Positions 1-13,200 of a stretch of 64,000 nt of DNA are shown here, one piece after another. Both the position numbers and the translations under genes were made by a program. The notes beneath the pieces are model-generated. The model worked only from the letters and a program-made list of their open reading frames with translations, had not been told where the DNA came from and did no database searches. This DNA is from Bolinopsis microptera. Lineage: Eukaryota > Ctenophora > Tentaculata > Lobata > Bolinopsidae. The stretch lies in contig NC_087078.1 of NCBI RefSeq assembly GCF_026151205.1, positions 14,835,118 to 14,899,117 of the forward strand, read 5' to 3'. Within the stretch, counting starts at the first letter, position 1; each line of letters starts with the position of its first letter.

Positions 1-3000
1 GCATGTCCAGAAAGGGCTCTGGGGCAATGTTTCCATTTTGGTGTCAGAGTAGTTGAGCTCGTGGAAACATTTGTGTCCGATTTGGAAACATGCCCTTGTA
101 GCCGCAAGTATGCCTGGACTGACTTGAAATCGATCTGGTATGGTAGAGGGACATGTGTACTAACATTTCTAACCACTCAGAAGTGCGAAATATTGCCCTG
201 GTTCATGGAATGAACGTAATGAACAAAAAATGAACATTATCCTAGAATTGCCTAAAATGAGCTGAAACCGATTGGGATCGATTTTTAATGATACCACAAG
301 TGTCCCTGAGAAGTTTGGTGGGTCTAGCATGTTCAGAAAGGGCTCTGGGGCAATGTTTCCATTTTGGTGTCAGAGTAGTTGAGCTCGTGGAAACATATTT
401 TGTGTCCGATTTGGAAACATGCCCTTGTAGCCGCAAGTATACCTGGACTGACTTGAAATCGATCTGGTACGGTAGAGGGACATGTGTACTAACATTTCTA
501 ACCACTCAGAAGTGCGAAATATTGCCCTGGTTCATGGAATGAACGAAATGAACAAAAAATGAACATTGTCCTAGAATCGCCTAAAATAAGCTAAACCGAT
601 TGGGATCGATTGGTATTAATACCACAAGTGTCCCTTAGAAGTTTGGTGGGTCTAGCATGTCCAGAAAGGGCTCTGGGGCAATGTTTCCATTTTGGTGTCA
701 GAGTAGTTGAGCTCGTGGAAACATTTGTGTCCGATTTGGAAACATGCCCTTGTAGCCGCAAGTATGCCTGGACTGACTTGAAATCGATCTGGTATGGTAG
801 AGGGACATGTGTACTAACATTTCTAACCACTCAGAAGTGCGAAATATTGCCCTGGTTCATGGAATGAACGTAATGAACAAAAAATGAACATTATCCTAGA
901 ATTGCCTAAAATGAGCTGAAACCGATTGGGATCGATTTTTAATGATACCACAAGTGTCCCTGAGAAGTTTGGTGGGTCTAGCATGTTCAGAAAGGGCTCT
1001 GGGGCAATGTTTCCATTTTGGTGTCAGAGTAGTTGAGCTCGTGGAAACATTTGTGTCCGATTTGGAAACATGCCCTTGTAGCCGCAAGTATGCCTGGACT
1101 GACTTGAAATCGATCTGGTATGGTAGAGGGACATGTGTACTAACATTTCTAACCACTCAGAAGTGCGAAATATTGCCCTGGTTCATGGAATGAACGAAAT
1201 GAACAAAAAATGAACATTGTCCTAGAATCGCCTAAAATAAGCTAAACCGATTGGGATCGATTGGTATTAATACCACAAGTGTCCCTGAGAAGTTTGGTGG
1301 GTCTAGCATGTCCAGAAAGGGCTCTGGGGCAATGTTTCCATTTTGGTGTCAGAGTAGTTGAGCTCGTGGAAACATTTGTGTCCGATTTGGAAACATGCCC
1401 TTGTAGCCGCAAGTATGCCTGGACTGACTTGAAATCGATCTGGTATGGTAGAGGGACATGTGTACTAACATTTCTAACCACTCAGAAGTGCGAAATATTG
1501 CCCTGGTTCATGGAATGAACGTAATGAACAAAAAATGAACATTATCCTAGAATTGCCTAAAATGAGCTGAAACCGATTGGGATCGATTGTTAATGATACC
1601 ACAAGTGTCCCTGAGAAGTTTGGTGGGTCTAGCATGTCAGAAAGGGCTCTGGGGCAATGTTTCCATTTTGGTGTCAGAGTAGTTGAGCTCGTGGAAACAT
1701 TTGTGTCCGATTTGGAAACATGCCCTTGTAGCCGCAAGTATGCCTGGACTGACTTGAAATCGATCTGGTATGGTAGAGGGACATGTGTACTAACATTTCT
1801 AACCACTCAGAAGTGCGAAATATTGCCCTGGTTCATGGAATGAACGAAATGAACAAAAAATGAACATTGTCCTAGAATCGCCTAAAATAAGCTAAACCGA
1901 TTGGGATCGATTGGTATTAATACCACAAGTGTCCCTGAGAAGTTTGGTGGGTCTAGCATGTCCAGAAAGGGCTCTGGGGCAATGTTTCCATTTTGGTGTC
2001 AGAGTAGTTGAGCTCGTGGAAACATTTGTGTCCGATTTGGAAACATGCCCTTGTAGCCGCAAGTATGCCTGGACTGACTTGAAATCGATCTGGTATGGTA
2101 GAGGGACATGTGTACTAACATTTCTAACCACTCAGAAGTGCGAAATATTGCCCTGGTTCATGGAATGAACGAAATGAACAAAAAATGAACATTGTCCTAG
2201 AATCGCCTAAAATAAGCTAAACCGATTGGGATCGATTGGTATTGATACCACAAGTGTCCCAGAGAAGTTTGGTGGGTCTAGCATGTCCAGAAAGGGCTCT
2301 GGGGCAATGTTTCCATTTTGGTGTCAGAGTAGTTGAGCTCGTGGAAACATTTGTGTCCGATTTGGAAACATGCCCTTGTAGCCGCAATTATGCCTGGACT
2401 GACTTGAAATCGATCTGGTATGGTAGAGGGACATGTGTACTAACATTTCTAACCACTCAGAAGTGCGAAATATTGCCCTGGTTCATGGAATGAACGAAAT
2501 GAACAAAAAATGAACATTATCCTAGAATCGCCTAAAATGAGCTGAAACCGATTGGGATCGATTGGTATTGATACCACAAGTGTCCCTGAGAAGTTTGGTG
2601 GGTCTAGCATGTCCAGAAAGGGCTCTGGGGCAATGTTTCCATTTTGGTGTCAGAGTAGTTGAGCTCGTGGAAACATTTGTGTCCGATTTGGAAACATGCC
2701 CTTGTAGCCGCAAGTATGCCTGGACTGACTTGAAATCGATCTGGTATGGTAGAGGGACATGTGTACTAACATTTCTAACCACTCAGAAGTGCGAAATATT
2801 GCCCTGGTTCATGGAATGAACGAAATGAACAAAAAATGAACATTGTCCTAGAATCGCCTAAAATAAGCTGAAACCGATTGGGATCGATTGGTATTGATAC
2901 CACAAGTGTCCCTGAGAAGTTTGGTGGGTCTAGCATGTCCAGAAAGGGCTCTGGGGCAATGTTTCCATTTTGGTGTCAGAGTAGTTGAGCTCGTGGAAAC

Positions 3001-3352
3001 ATTTGTGTCCGATTTGGAAACATGCCCTTGTAGCCGCAAGTATGCCTGGACTGACTTGAAATCGATCTGGTATGGTAGAGGGACATGTGTACTAACATTT
3101 CTAACCACTCAGAAGTGCGAAATATTGCCCTGGTTCATGGAATGAACGTAATGAACAAAAAATGAACATTATCCTAGAATTGCCTAAAATGAGCTGAAAC
3201 CGATTGGGATCGATTGGTATTGATACCACAAGTGTCCCAGAGAAGCTTGGTGGGTCTAGCATGTCCAGAAAGGCCTCTGGGGCAATGTTTTCATTTTGGT
3301 GTCAGAGTAGTTGAGCTCGTGGAAACATTTGTGTCCGATTTGGAAACATGCC
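1..3352 (+). repeat. Left arm of ~326-bp satellite array
   Basis: About 10.3 head-to-tail copies of a 324-328 bp unit; the landmark GCATGT[C/T]CAGAAAGG recurs at 1, 327, 655, 981, 1306, 1632, 1956, 2281, 2607, 2933 and 3259. Units fall into two variants, seen at the 'GTAATGAAC/ATTATCC/ATTGCC' versus 'GAAATGAAC/ATTGTCC/ATCGCC' positions, and alternate in the first part of the array. Each unit is open in two frames (about 85 codons, one on each strand), but the frames simply repeat and look like a by-product. The array is truncated within a unit at about 3352. Confidence 0.97.
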
Positions 3353-3447
3353 GTTGAAAAGAATGAGAAGTGATGGTGGACCCCTAAACGCTCCTAAACG
3401 TGCCAGACGTTGAATTTAAATGTTTTTGTATACTATTGAATAATACA
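3353..3447. other. Non-satellite spacer
   Basis: About 95 bases with no match to the satellite, between the truncated left arm and the poly-G element. It contains a short direct repeat (CCCTAAACG / TCCTAAACG). It is not mirrored on the other side of the element. No gene is seen. Confidence 0.6.
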
Positions 3448-4316
3448 GGGGGGGGGGGAAAGTCAGTACCCATACGTTGGCCTTAATAGCTCAGTCACTG
3501 AGTGCCCAATTGAAATAATTCTTTTTGGTATGACTTACTACCAAATGAAGGTTCATTTTCGCATTTATTTGATAGTTTTGATATCCGGATCGAACCAAAT
3601 GTTATTGAATGGTGTTTGGTCATTAAAATTACGTTTGTTCTGAAAAAATGAGTCCTAGCTTCTCAGATGACCGAGATATGAAGATAATAATTTTATGGAT
3701 AACCGGTAGTAGAGACTTATCAAACTATTGTTTAGGAGGAAACGCGAGCTTTCAGTGTAATACACTTTCATCAGGCTCAAATTATTTGCTATATAGTAGT
3801 GTTGCAAGTATTAAGACATATGAAGCATAACAAGTTTGTTCATTACATGTGATCAGGTGATTAGGTTGAGGCTAGACCCGCCTTATGGGAAGCATGCAGA
3901 GAGCCCAATTACGGTTGTCGTAATTGGGTAATCATTGAGTACCCAATCAATTTTGCTAACGAGATAAACAAATTGCTTGATAACTTCGTCATTTTAATTC
4001 CGTTTCGCGCCATCTTTCAGATTATATTCCGGATTAAACGACCCAGGCAATATGTTACAACGGAGTCTCTAACATGTTCACAAACACGAATATAAGTAAT
4101 TCAATGTTGATTGCGTGTGGCCCCCAAAAATCAAATTTTTTAAATTTTGGTGACGGAATCCTCGAACAAGTAGGTTCAGTATGCCATCTGCAAAGCAACA
4201 ACTCTCAAATATTATTAATATTTGATATATGTATATAATATATAATATTATAAAACACGGCGGTGGTATAAGACCCAACGTATGGGTACTGACTTCCCCC
4301 CCCCCCCCCCCCCCCC
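3448..4316. mobile_element. 869-bp element with poly-G/poly-C termini
   Basis: The left end is a run of 11 G followed by AAAGTCAGTACCCATACGTTGG. The right end is the inverse (CCAACGTATGGGTACTGACTT) followed by 21 C. The terminal inverted repeat is therefore about 33 bp plus the homopolymers. No open reading frame codes for a recognisable transposase, so it looks non-autonomous. It lies exactly where the satellite changes orientation. No target-site duplication is obvious because the flanks differ. An internal hairpin (CCCAATTACG / CGTAATTGGG) sits at 3903-3928. Confidence 0.75.
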
Positions 4317-4318
4317 TC

Positions 4319-6452
4319 AAATCGATTCCAGCTCATTTCAGGCAATTCTAGGATAATGTTCATTTTTTGTTCATTTCGTTCATACCATGAATCAGGGCAA
4401 TATTTCGCACTTCTGAGTGGTTAGAAATGTTAGTACACATGTCCCTCTACCATACCAGATCGATTTCAAGTCAGTTCAGGCATAATTGCGGCTACAAGGG
4501 CATGTTTCCAAATCGGACACAATGTTTCCACGAGCTCAACTACTCTGACACCAAAATGGAAACATTGCCCCAGAGCCCTTTCTGAACATGCTAGACCCAC
4601 CAAACTTCTCAGGGACACTTGTTGTATCAATACCAATCGATCCCAATCAGTTTCAGTTCATTTTAGGCAATTCTAGGATAATGTTCATTTTTTGTTCATT
4701 ACGTTCATTCCATGAACCAGGGCAATATTTCGCACGTTTGAGTGGTTGGAAATGTTAGTAAACATGTCCCTCTACCATACCAGATCGATTCCAAGTCAGT
4801 TCAGGCATAATTGCGGCCACAAGGGCATGTTTCCACGAGCTCAACTACTCTGACACCAAAATGGAAACATTACCCCAGAGCCCTTTCTGAACATGCTAGA
4901 CCCACCAAACTTCTCAGGGACACTTCTGGTATCAATACCAACCGATACCAATGGTTTCAGCTCATTTTAGGCAATTCTAGGATAATGTTCATTTTTTGTT
5001 CATTTCGTTCATTATATGAATCATAGAAATATTTCACAGGAAGCTTAAAATGTTAGTACTCAAGCCACTGTATCATACCAGGGCAAATCCAACTCTGTTT
5101 ACGGACATATACAGCCAAAAACATGTTTCCAAATCGGACACAAATGTTTCCACGAGCTCAACTACTCTGACACCAAAATGGAAACATTGCCCCAGAGCCC
5201 TTTCTGAACATGCTTGACCCACCAAACTTCTCAGGGACACTTGTGGTATCAATACCAATCGATCCCAATCGGTTTCAGTTCATTTTAGGCAATTCTAGGA
5301 TAATGTTCATTTTTTGTTCATTTCGTTCATTCCATGAACCAGGGCAATATTTCGCACGTTTGAGTGGTTAGAAATGTTAGTACACATGTCCCTCTACCAT
5401 ACCAGATCGATTTCAAGTCAGTCCAGGCATACTTGCGGCTACAAGGGCATGTTTCCAAATCGGACACAAATGTTTCCACGAGCTCAACTACTCTGACACC
5501 AAAATGGAAACATTGCCCCAGAGCCCTTTCTGAACATGCTAGACCCACCAAACTTCTCAGGGACACTTGTGGTATCATTAAAAATCGATCCCAATCGGTT
5601 TCAGCTCATTTTAGGCAATTCTAGGATAATGTTCATTTTTTGTTCATTACGTTCATTCCATGAACCAGGGCAATATTTCGCACTTCTGAGTGGTTAGAAA
5701 TGTTAGTACACATGTCCCTCTACCATACCAGATCGATTTCAAGTCAGTCCAGGCATACTTGCGGCTACAAGGGCATGTTTCCAAATCGGACACAAATGTT
5801 TCCACGAGCTCAACTACTCTGACACCAAAATGGAAACATTGCCCCAGAGCCCTTTCTGGACATGCTAGACCCACCAAACTTCTCAGGGACACTTGTGGTA
5901 TTAATACCAATCGATCATAATCGGTTTCAGCTTATTTTAGGCGATTCTAGGACAATGTTCATTTTTTGTTCATTTCGTTCATTCCATGAACCAGGGCAAT
6001 ATTTCGCACGTTTGAGTGGTTAGAAATGTTAGTACACATGTCCTTCTACCATACCAGAGCAAATCAAAGTCAGTTTAGGCATAATTGCGGCCACAAGGGC
6101 ATGTTTCCAAATCGGACACAAATGTTTCCACGAGCTCAACTACTCTGACACCAAAATGGAAACATTGCCCCAGAGCCCTTTCTGGACATGCTAGACCCAC
6201 CAAACTTCTCAGGGACACTTCTGGTATCAATACCAACCGATACCAATCGGTTTCAGCTCATTTTAGGCAATTCTAGGATAATGTTCATTTTTTGTTCATT
6301 TCGTTCATTATATGAATCATAGAAATATTTCACAGGAAGCTTAAAATGTTAGTACTCAAGCCACTGTATCATACCAGGGCAAATCCAACTCTGTTTACGG
6401 ACATATACAGCCAAAAACATGTTTCCAAATCGGACACAAATGTTTCCACGAA
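4319..6452 (-). repeat. Right arm of the satellite, inverted orientation
   Basis: Copies of the same ~326-bp unit read in the opposite direction to the left arm. The TTCATTnCGTTCAT landmark recurs near 4374, 4696, 4999, 5319, 5646, 5969 and 6297. Two units (starting near 4999 and 6297, about 1.3 kb apart) share a diverged segment with ATATGAATCATAGAAATATT that is absent from the left arm. The array ends at about 6452, where unique sequence begins. Confidence 0.95.
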
Positions 6453-6686
6453 CTCGGATTCATCTTCTGTGATTTAGATACTCCGTCCGCAATCATTAAT
6501 CAACAATATTAAATTAGACATATTGTAGTCATGAAAAGATTGACCTTAATGGAATCAATATTCCTCGCTGAACTCTGTGTCAGTGTCGTACGCCTCCAGG
6601 TCTTCCATACATTTTTTCATAAAATGATTCGGAACGCAGAAAATGTCTCTATTAATATTATGTTAATATTTTGATGAAAATTTCAG
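6453..6686 (+). other. Unique sequence before first visible exon
   Basis: AT-rich unique DNA between the satellite and the splice acceptor TTTCAG at 6681-6686. No coding exon was recognised. It is probably the 3' end of an intron that may contain the whole satellite structure. Confidence 0.5.
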
Positions 6687-7268
6687 ACAAAATGCGGGAC
6701 TGGCTTAAAAGTTTTGTGACGTCACAGCAGTACGCTTATAAAGATACTTTTAAGAAATGCGTCTTTAGAGGCTGCAGTAAACCTGGTCTTTACATAGTGG
6801 AACACGAGGACTTCGAGACGGCCGGTTAGTCATAATGTTGGTGTATTGTTTGCCTGTATTGCTCAAAACAAACATTTTTCTTTCAAGTTCCAACAGCTTA
6901 TCAGAAGTTATATGATAAGAACTGGAGGTTCTTGAAATATGGAAATGATACGATAGTTCCTTGGTGAAAGAAGCTTTAAAAAAAAGTTCCAATCGTCTTC
7001 ATGTGATAAGAAATAAGGATATCAGTACAGAGGTCCCAGGTTTAAAACAGACTCCCTCTGTAACTCCCCCATCCCTCCTATCAGAACTGTACGAAGCGCT
7101 GGAATGCACTGAGAAGTGCAAGCAGTACTATCACCGAGCGTGCTTCAAACAACTGGGAAAGTGGAATATAGACGGCCAGTGTGTTACACCAGACTGCAGC
7201 GGGAGAATTATCAGATTGTATGAGAAGAAGGTTGTGAAGCGGGAGAGCAAAACTCCAGTGGAGCCCAA
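6687..7268 (+). CDS. TTC3-like gene: first two visible exons, Cys/His module
   Basis: Exon 6687-6824 enters with two bases of a split codon and leaves with one (donor GTTAGT). Exon 6897-7268 follows CAACAG and ends at a perfect GTAAGT. The second carries a C-x3-C-x3-YYHRAC-x(n)-CVTPDCSG cysteine/histidine pattern like the degenerate zinc-binding segment before the C-terminal half of TTC3/DZIP3 proteins. The frame entering at 6897 reads sensibly to 'TIVPW' and then meets TGA at 6964-6966. The adjacent frame continues from there to the exon end, so one base appears to be missing. Confidence 0.75.
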
Positions 7269-10200
7269 GTAAGTTAGATTTTCAAGTAATTATTCGTAAT
7301 CATCTGTTGTTACATGGATTACATTAATCCCATTTGTGGTGTTTCTACTTATAGGTTCGTTAGCCTTTAATATGAATTCAAGTTGCGTTAATAACCCTAA
7401 ACTGAAGTAATTTGGGGCCACTGCGTCAAATGAGATGCTGTCCACTCCACTTATATTAAGCGAATAATCCTGTCACGAGATACCCTGGGTCTATTCTACA
7501 AAATGGTTACCCCTCATTACATTGATTTGTTGCACAACTCTCTCGACTGTTCTTGTTGCTACTTGTTCACTATGATCTCTTTTACAATTATAACACAGTC
7601 ATACAGTACAGCGTCGTGTATACCTACTGTAGTTGTCTACAATATCAGTTACGTGTACTTACGTACTATCACGTTCTCTGTATGGCTGGGATATAGCTCT
7701 GATGGACTATGATCCCAACCCTGACCCAATGACTAACTGAAGCATCTGTTAAAACCCTAACTGTTAAAACTCTAACGAAAAATTTGGTCTACTTCCTTAT
7801 ACTATTAGGAAGTAGTATTATGCTCATAATAATAAAAGTTTTTCGCCAATAACTCGGCAGGGAAGCATTTCAACCTTCTTTCGTGTGGGGTGATTCGGAG
7901 TCAGCGTTCAAAAATACGTCGATCGAAGTTAGTTTCAAATACCAAGGGCCCTTTTAGAAAAATCTTGTAGTTCCAGTGTAGAGTGATGTAGATTGTAGCA
8001 CGCTCGTAATATTCGGACTCGCACTTTTGTAGTGTTCAGTGTTCAAAATTTCTGCTCATCACAATCTACTCAACATTCGATTACCTGTATTCGGGCACCC
8101 ATAAAGGTATCTAGGAATTATTTTCTTTCCGTATGGCTTGTTTTATGTCTGCAAACTTTCGTGTTGTCTTTATAGATATTGCAGATCATCTCGGGGAATA
8201 CGATGCAACTATATTACGACATCAATATGACCCTAGAACTCTAACCTTAAGTAAAAATATTCCAACCTGCGCCATGCTTGGAGAGACGGTCTGCAAGTTA
8301 CAACCTGTTGAATATGTGTACTAAGATGCAGGATATATTAACAGGAAACGATGTAACAGAGTCAATATATTTTAATGTTGCCACGGGGTGCAAGTCCCCA
8401 TACATCGTAGTCCGATAGTTTCACGGCGTTCTAATATTAGTCATATTGGCACAGCATGCAACAACGTGGCAGCTGCCCGACGTTGGACTCGACCAGAACG
8501 GCATAATAGTATAATTTAATTGAAATTGTAAGATCCTGTTGATTGACTGGAATACGCAATCTCGGTAAGAAATGTAATATGTGCTTTGTGAATTAGCCAG
8601 TAGTTATCCTCCACCAATAGCAATCCTCCACGTTCGTTTTCAGCTCAGCTCTCTATTGTATAATTGCACAAATTCTTCCAGATTGCCTCAATACATTCTT
8701 AGTAATAAATAATAATAACCTGTATGTTTAAAGTTTTCCTTATTTCACCTTCACGGCTATTTAAATCACCGCTACCCTCATTGTTCATCCTGCTAAATGT
8801 TAAATTTTGAATTATTCTTTCTCCTCTTGTTGCAGTGCCGTGTCCTGGGCACTGTAATCTTTATACAGCCGGCTCTACAGGGTATTTACATGTATTCAGT
8901 ACCTTGCATGATATTATGTATATTGTACACATGATTAAGCAGTAAGCTAACCCTGCAGTACCCTAAATATACGCCACTTGCCTGCAATTACTCGTTGCCA
9001 TATGGTGTTAAATTGTTTTCTGCACAGGCCCTTGTGTTATCGGAAAACTAAGAGTTTCTCCGGTTTTTTCCTGCTCAGTTCAGTAATCTGTGTTCATTGT
9101 AACCTATTTAAGGGGGCATACACCAAAATGTCCAGCCCAAATGACCTCATAGGAAGTTCAGTGATCATCTAGCGCTCTGTTTCCACACCAAACAATATTT
9201 ATTTGAGAATACCTATTTCTGTAATCGAGCATTTCCTGGTTAAAGTGCATTTTTCGGAAAAGCACAATTTGTTTTGTTTAGAGGCTATAAGGCAATCATT
9301 TATTGTGATATCGAGTTAAAATTTTGCACGAAGTTTATTCGTATCTTGTTCAAGATGTGTGTAAAATCTTGATATCGTATCTGTAAAGGCTGCGTTTTTA
9401 TAAATTTTGGAAGTCAAAAAGTGGTAATTTTTCTTTTCAGGCTTGTTTTGACCAAAGAGTCCGTCAAGAAACATCGAATTGTTTTAATGCTTGACATGAA
9501 GTCTAGCGCAGTTTTTTATGCCCTCAAAAATGTGTTTATCCAACTGGAAAGTTGATCTTTTGAACCTCAAAGTCAAACAACGAATTTAGCCATATTTTTT
9601 CCATTTCACCCTTTTGTAAAAAGGTAATAGTGAAAGGTTACGAATGGTCGTTTTTGCAGAAAAACGTGGATTTTGGAGATTGCGGTAGGTGGGTCAAATA
9701 TATGTCGTGTTCCTTTCTTCCTTACTTCCGTTCGTTACCATGTCAACTTGCCGTGCGCACGCGCGCGAGGTGTATAGCTAGCCTGTGGTCAATGAATGCG
9801 CGGCGCGAGCGTATTTTAATGTATACTATGTAATGTATAGTATTATGCAATAAGCCCAATTTATACGTGCCATGCGTAGTGTACTGATGTGTTTCAATAT
9901 TATTATTATGAAGTGAGCTGATTAGTTGATTAGAGCTTAAATTTATAGGTATAGTGGGGGAATGAATGAATGTGGAATGGAAATCTAGCGTTCGCCAAAA
10001 CGAAACAACGGGCACAATTCTTGTTCGTTTTTCATATTTACAGATTTTTCTAAAATTTCGATAGGAATGTGCTAGAGACTTTTGGAAGAGTGCAAAATAA
10101 CCGCAACTAGCACATTTATATATGAGTTAGGAATAATAAAACACCCGAAAATGCTTCCTTTTAAAGTTATGCTGTTATGGTAGAAAATGTGATTTTTGTA

Positions 10201-13200
10201 TCTGTGAAGCCAAAAAATCACATTTTTACACACATCTTGAACAAGATGTTATGAAATAACTTCGTGCAAAATTTCAGCTCGATATCACAAGAAATTATTG
10301 ACTTATAGCCTCTAAACAAAACAAATTGTGCTTCTCCGAAAAATGCTCGATTACAGAAGTAGGTATTCTCTAACAAAATGTTTTGGTGTGGAAACGGTGC
10401 GATAGATGGTCACTGAACTTCCTATGAGGTCATTTGGGTTGGCCGACACAAACCCCTGTTTTGGCGTATGCCCCCTTAAGTCTGGCTAAGTTGTCCAATG
10501 TTATTTGATTCTTTCAAGAAAATGTCTAATATTTCTGAATAAACCCAATGATGACGATAAGGGAATGTACATTTCATGTTAGGACATACGACGTCACATT
10601 CCAGCGTGTAGGTGCTGCCAATATTTGCGACCCATTCTTCGCGTTACCATTACCAAATACCATGATTACGCCTTTTGTGAACAAGCAACAATTGTAAAGC
10701 TCAGTTATACATATCTTGCAATATTTTGGCTGTAAGGCAATGAGGTCGATAATAGTTTGAGGTTTCTCTTGTAAGACGCAAATAGTTCAAGAATCTTGTA
10801 ATCTTCCGTGTCTTTAGGAATGTTGCCTGGAAGATTGTTGCTGAAAAAGTGAGCTGGATCTGTTCTTATTGTTGTTCTCGTTGCTCGTCGGTTCACACAT
10901 TACACAAATCACAGTACAACACTGTGAATACAGGGCCCCATAGTTATACTGTACCTTGGTTGTTGGAGAGCTGTTGTAACCTTTTATTTAGCCTAGGTGC
11001 AGTGTACATTGTACGTGTGTTGTTCTGGCATTTACTCTGCCTCTTTTGAGTAGTTGAACTTTCTTAACTTGATTGTGAAGCTAAGACTGGTAAACTACTC
11101 AAACCTTCCAAGTTCAGTTAAAGTACTCCATTCGTTTTTAGTGTCAATAAACTTTACGTCTACCGAATTTCCGTTTGCTGTGGAACTCAATAAACTATCT
11201 AAGAATAGATTTCACTACTGGTATTTTGACAGCGAATTTGATTGGACGCTCCTTGACCTAATTAAATAACATTGTTGGACAGTATTAAGCTCTAATAGCT
11301 GGTTGTGCTGGAGTTACAGTGCCCCATCCAGGGCCGTCACATCCCCCTTCTTCGCCCCATCTCCGCCCCCTCCTCCCCAGCACATGTCTCCGAAATGTTG
11401 ATACTCTTCCTGTCCTGCTCCACCATCGTCACCCTCATCTTTTTTGTTTTTAGGTAAACACTTGCTTGTGTCCTGTAACCTTTACAGTTTGGGGGGGTAA
11501 TTTAGTAGTTTAATAGTTTAGTGAGCGACAACCTTAATGATGTAATAATATATTGACTACGATTGAATGAATTTGAATGTCCTTAAATCGTTTTTAACAC
11601 TCACAGGAAAGGGAAAGAGAAAGCTACACCACACCCACCCCAATCTCCACGAACTAGGAAGAAAAACAAGAAGGTCAGTCCATAATCTCGTACATGATAA
11701 TATATATATCATTAAAATCATCATGATAATATCAGATAATATTTTTGTTTGTATTTCCTGAGACTTATAGTTTAAAGTTTAAACTACAAGTCTGGTTGGT
11801 TTAACTTTAAACCCAGCGTTTCCTCTCAGCGTCAAGATAGTGGGACGCGCGAGAAGAAGGACTCCTTATCAGAGACAGTGGCAGCTCCACCTAAGTCTGC
11901 TCCCTCCCCTCCTCCCTCTATCCCTCCTACACCCTCACCAGAACCCGAGTTTACTGGAGATGATGTTGTGGATATGTTCGGGTGAGTTTACAATCTTATG
12001 AAACATATATATATACTTCACAGAGACTTTCGACACCACACTAGGCACTTTTTCCCGACCTTCACTTAATCATTTCTAATGCTAAAATTAACGAAATTCT
12101 TAACCAATGGCCGCCATGATATTATGTACAGGCCATGTATATATTTTCAACAGTTAAGACTATCAACGATATCAAAAAACAAAAAAGGTGATTTCCAATA
12201 CTGAAGCCTATACCTCCCACAGAACGATGCTGATATACCTGGAGGAATATCCCAAAACCCACCTAACAACTGTTGTCATGGAGATGAACTCTATTTACTC
12301 GTGGGTGAAGGTGGAGGTTTTTAACGAGTTCCTGGATATAGGGGTCCAGAGTCTGACCATCAGCAACAAGGGGGAACTCGATCTGGTGGGTAATGAAGAT
12401 ATTATTATGCAACTAGGGGAAGGAAGGGAATAAGTGTTGACAGCTCACAAGTCATTACTGCAACAATTTGACACCGTAAAGCGAGTATGTTGCAATACAT
12501 ATTCGCTAATACATCTGATAGGCCATTGACCCCTCTTTGTTGTAATTAATGTTTAACACAGTGCCAACATTTATGAGATCACATATTCTATGAGATTTGC
12601 TACATATCCTACATTGCACCTCGTATCTTGGTTATAATACCTGGCTCCAACCTCTTGCTTGTATAATGTATATTACTATGTCCGACTATCCGAGTCCAAG
12701 TGATCTAATATCATGTGGGGGCAGGGGTTGAAATATTCAACATTTTTCATGATGATTTGTGTAAATTGGGCTACTTGTAAATGTGTTGATATCTCAGAGA
12801 AATGTTGGTGACGAGGAGGAGGAGAAGGAGAAGATGAAAGATAAGGACATCAGCCTGCTAATAAACCATTACAAGAACACCCCTATCAGCTCCCTCAAAC
12901 AAAAGATAGATAGGTAAGTTCTAGTACTTTTCACCTTGGTCAGCTGGTCAGCTATTGGAGCCAGGCTCTAGAAACACTTCCCTCTGACTGTTCTAGTCTT
13001 TGTGCTACATCTTAACTTTGCTTATAATATATTGTGTAGTACTTGGGATAATTATTTACTGTAACCTAACTTCCTAGATGCAAGGAAAAACCTGCCGAAG
13101 TAGACAAACCCTCGAAAACATCAGAACGCAAGAAACATCCTAGCTGTGAAAAAACTGAAAAGCAGTACAAACGGCTCACTAAAAACAGGTACAGAAATGA

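Noticed and set aside
1-3352. CRISPR-like periodic repeats
   Set aside because: Units are 326 bp without unique spacers, in an animal genome; a satellite explains them.
1-6276. Repeated ~85-codon open frames on both strands of the satellite
   Set aside because: They recur because the unit is repeated, exist on both strands at once, have no homology or signal features, and the unit length is not a multiple of 3. No evidence of translation.
10705-10896. 63-codon minus-strand frame (DPAHFFSNNLPGNIPKD...)
   Set aside because: Looks protein-like at first sight, but there are no splice partners or recognisable family; left unannotated.
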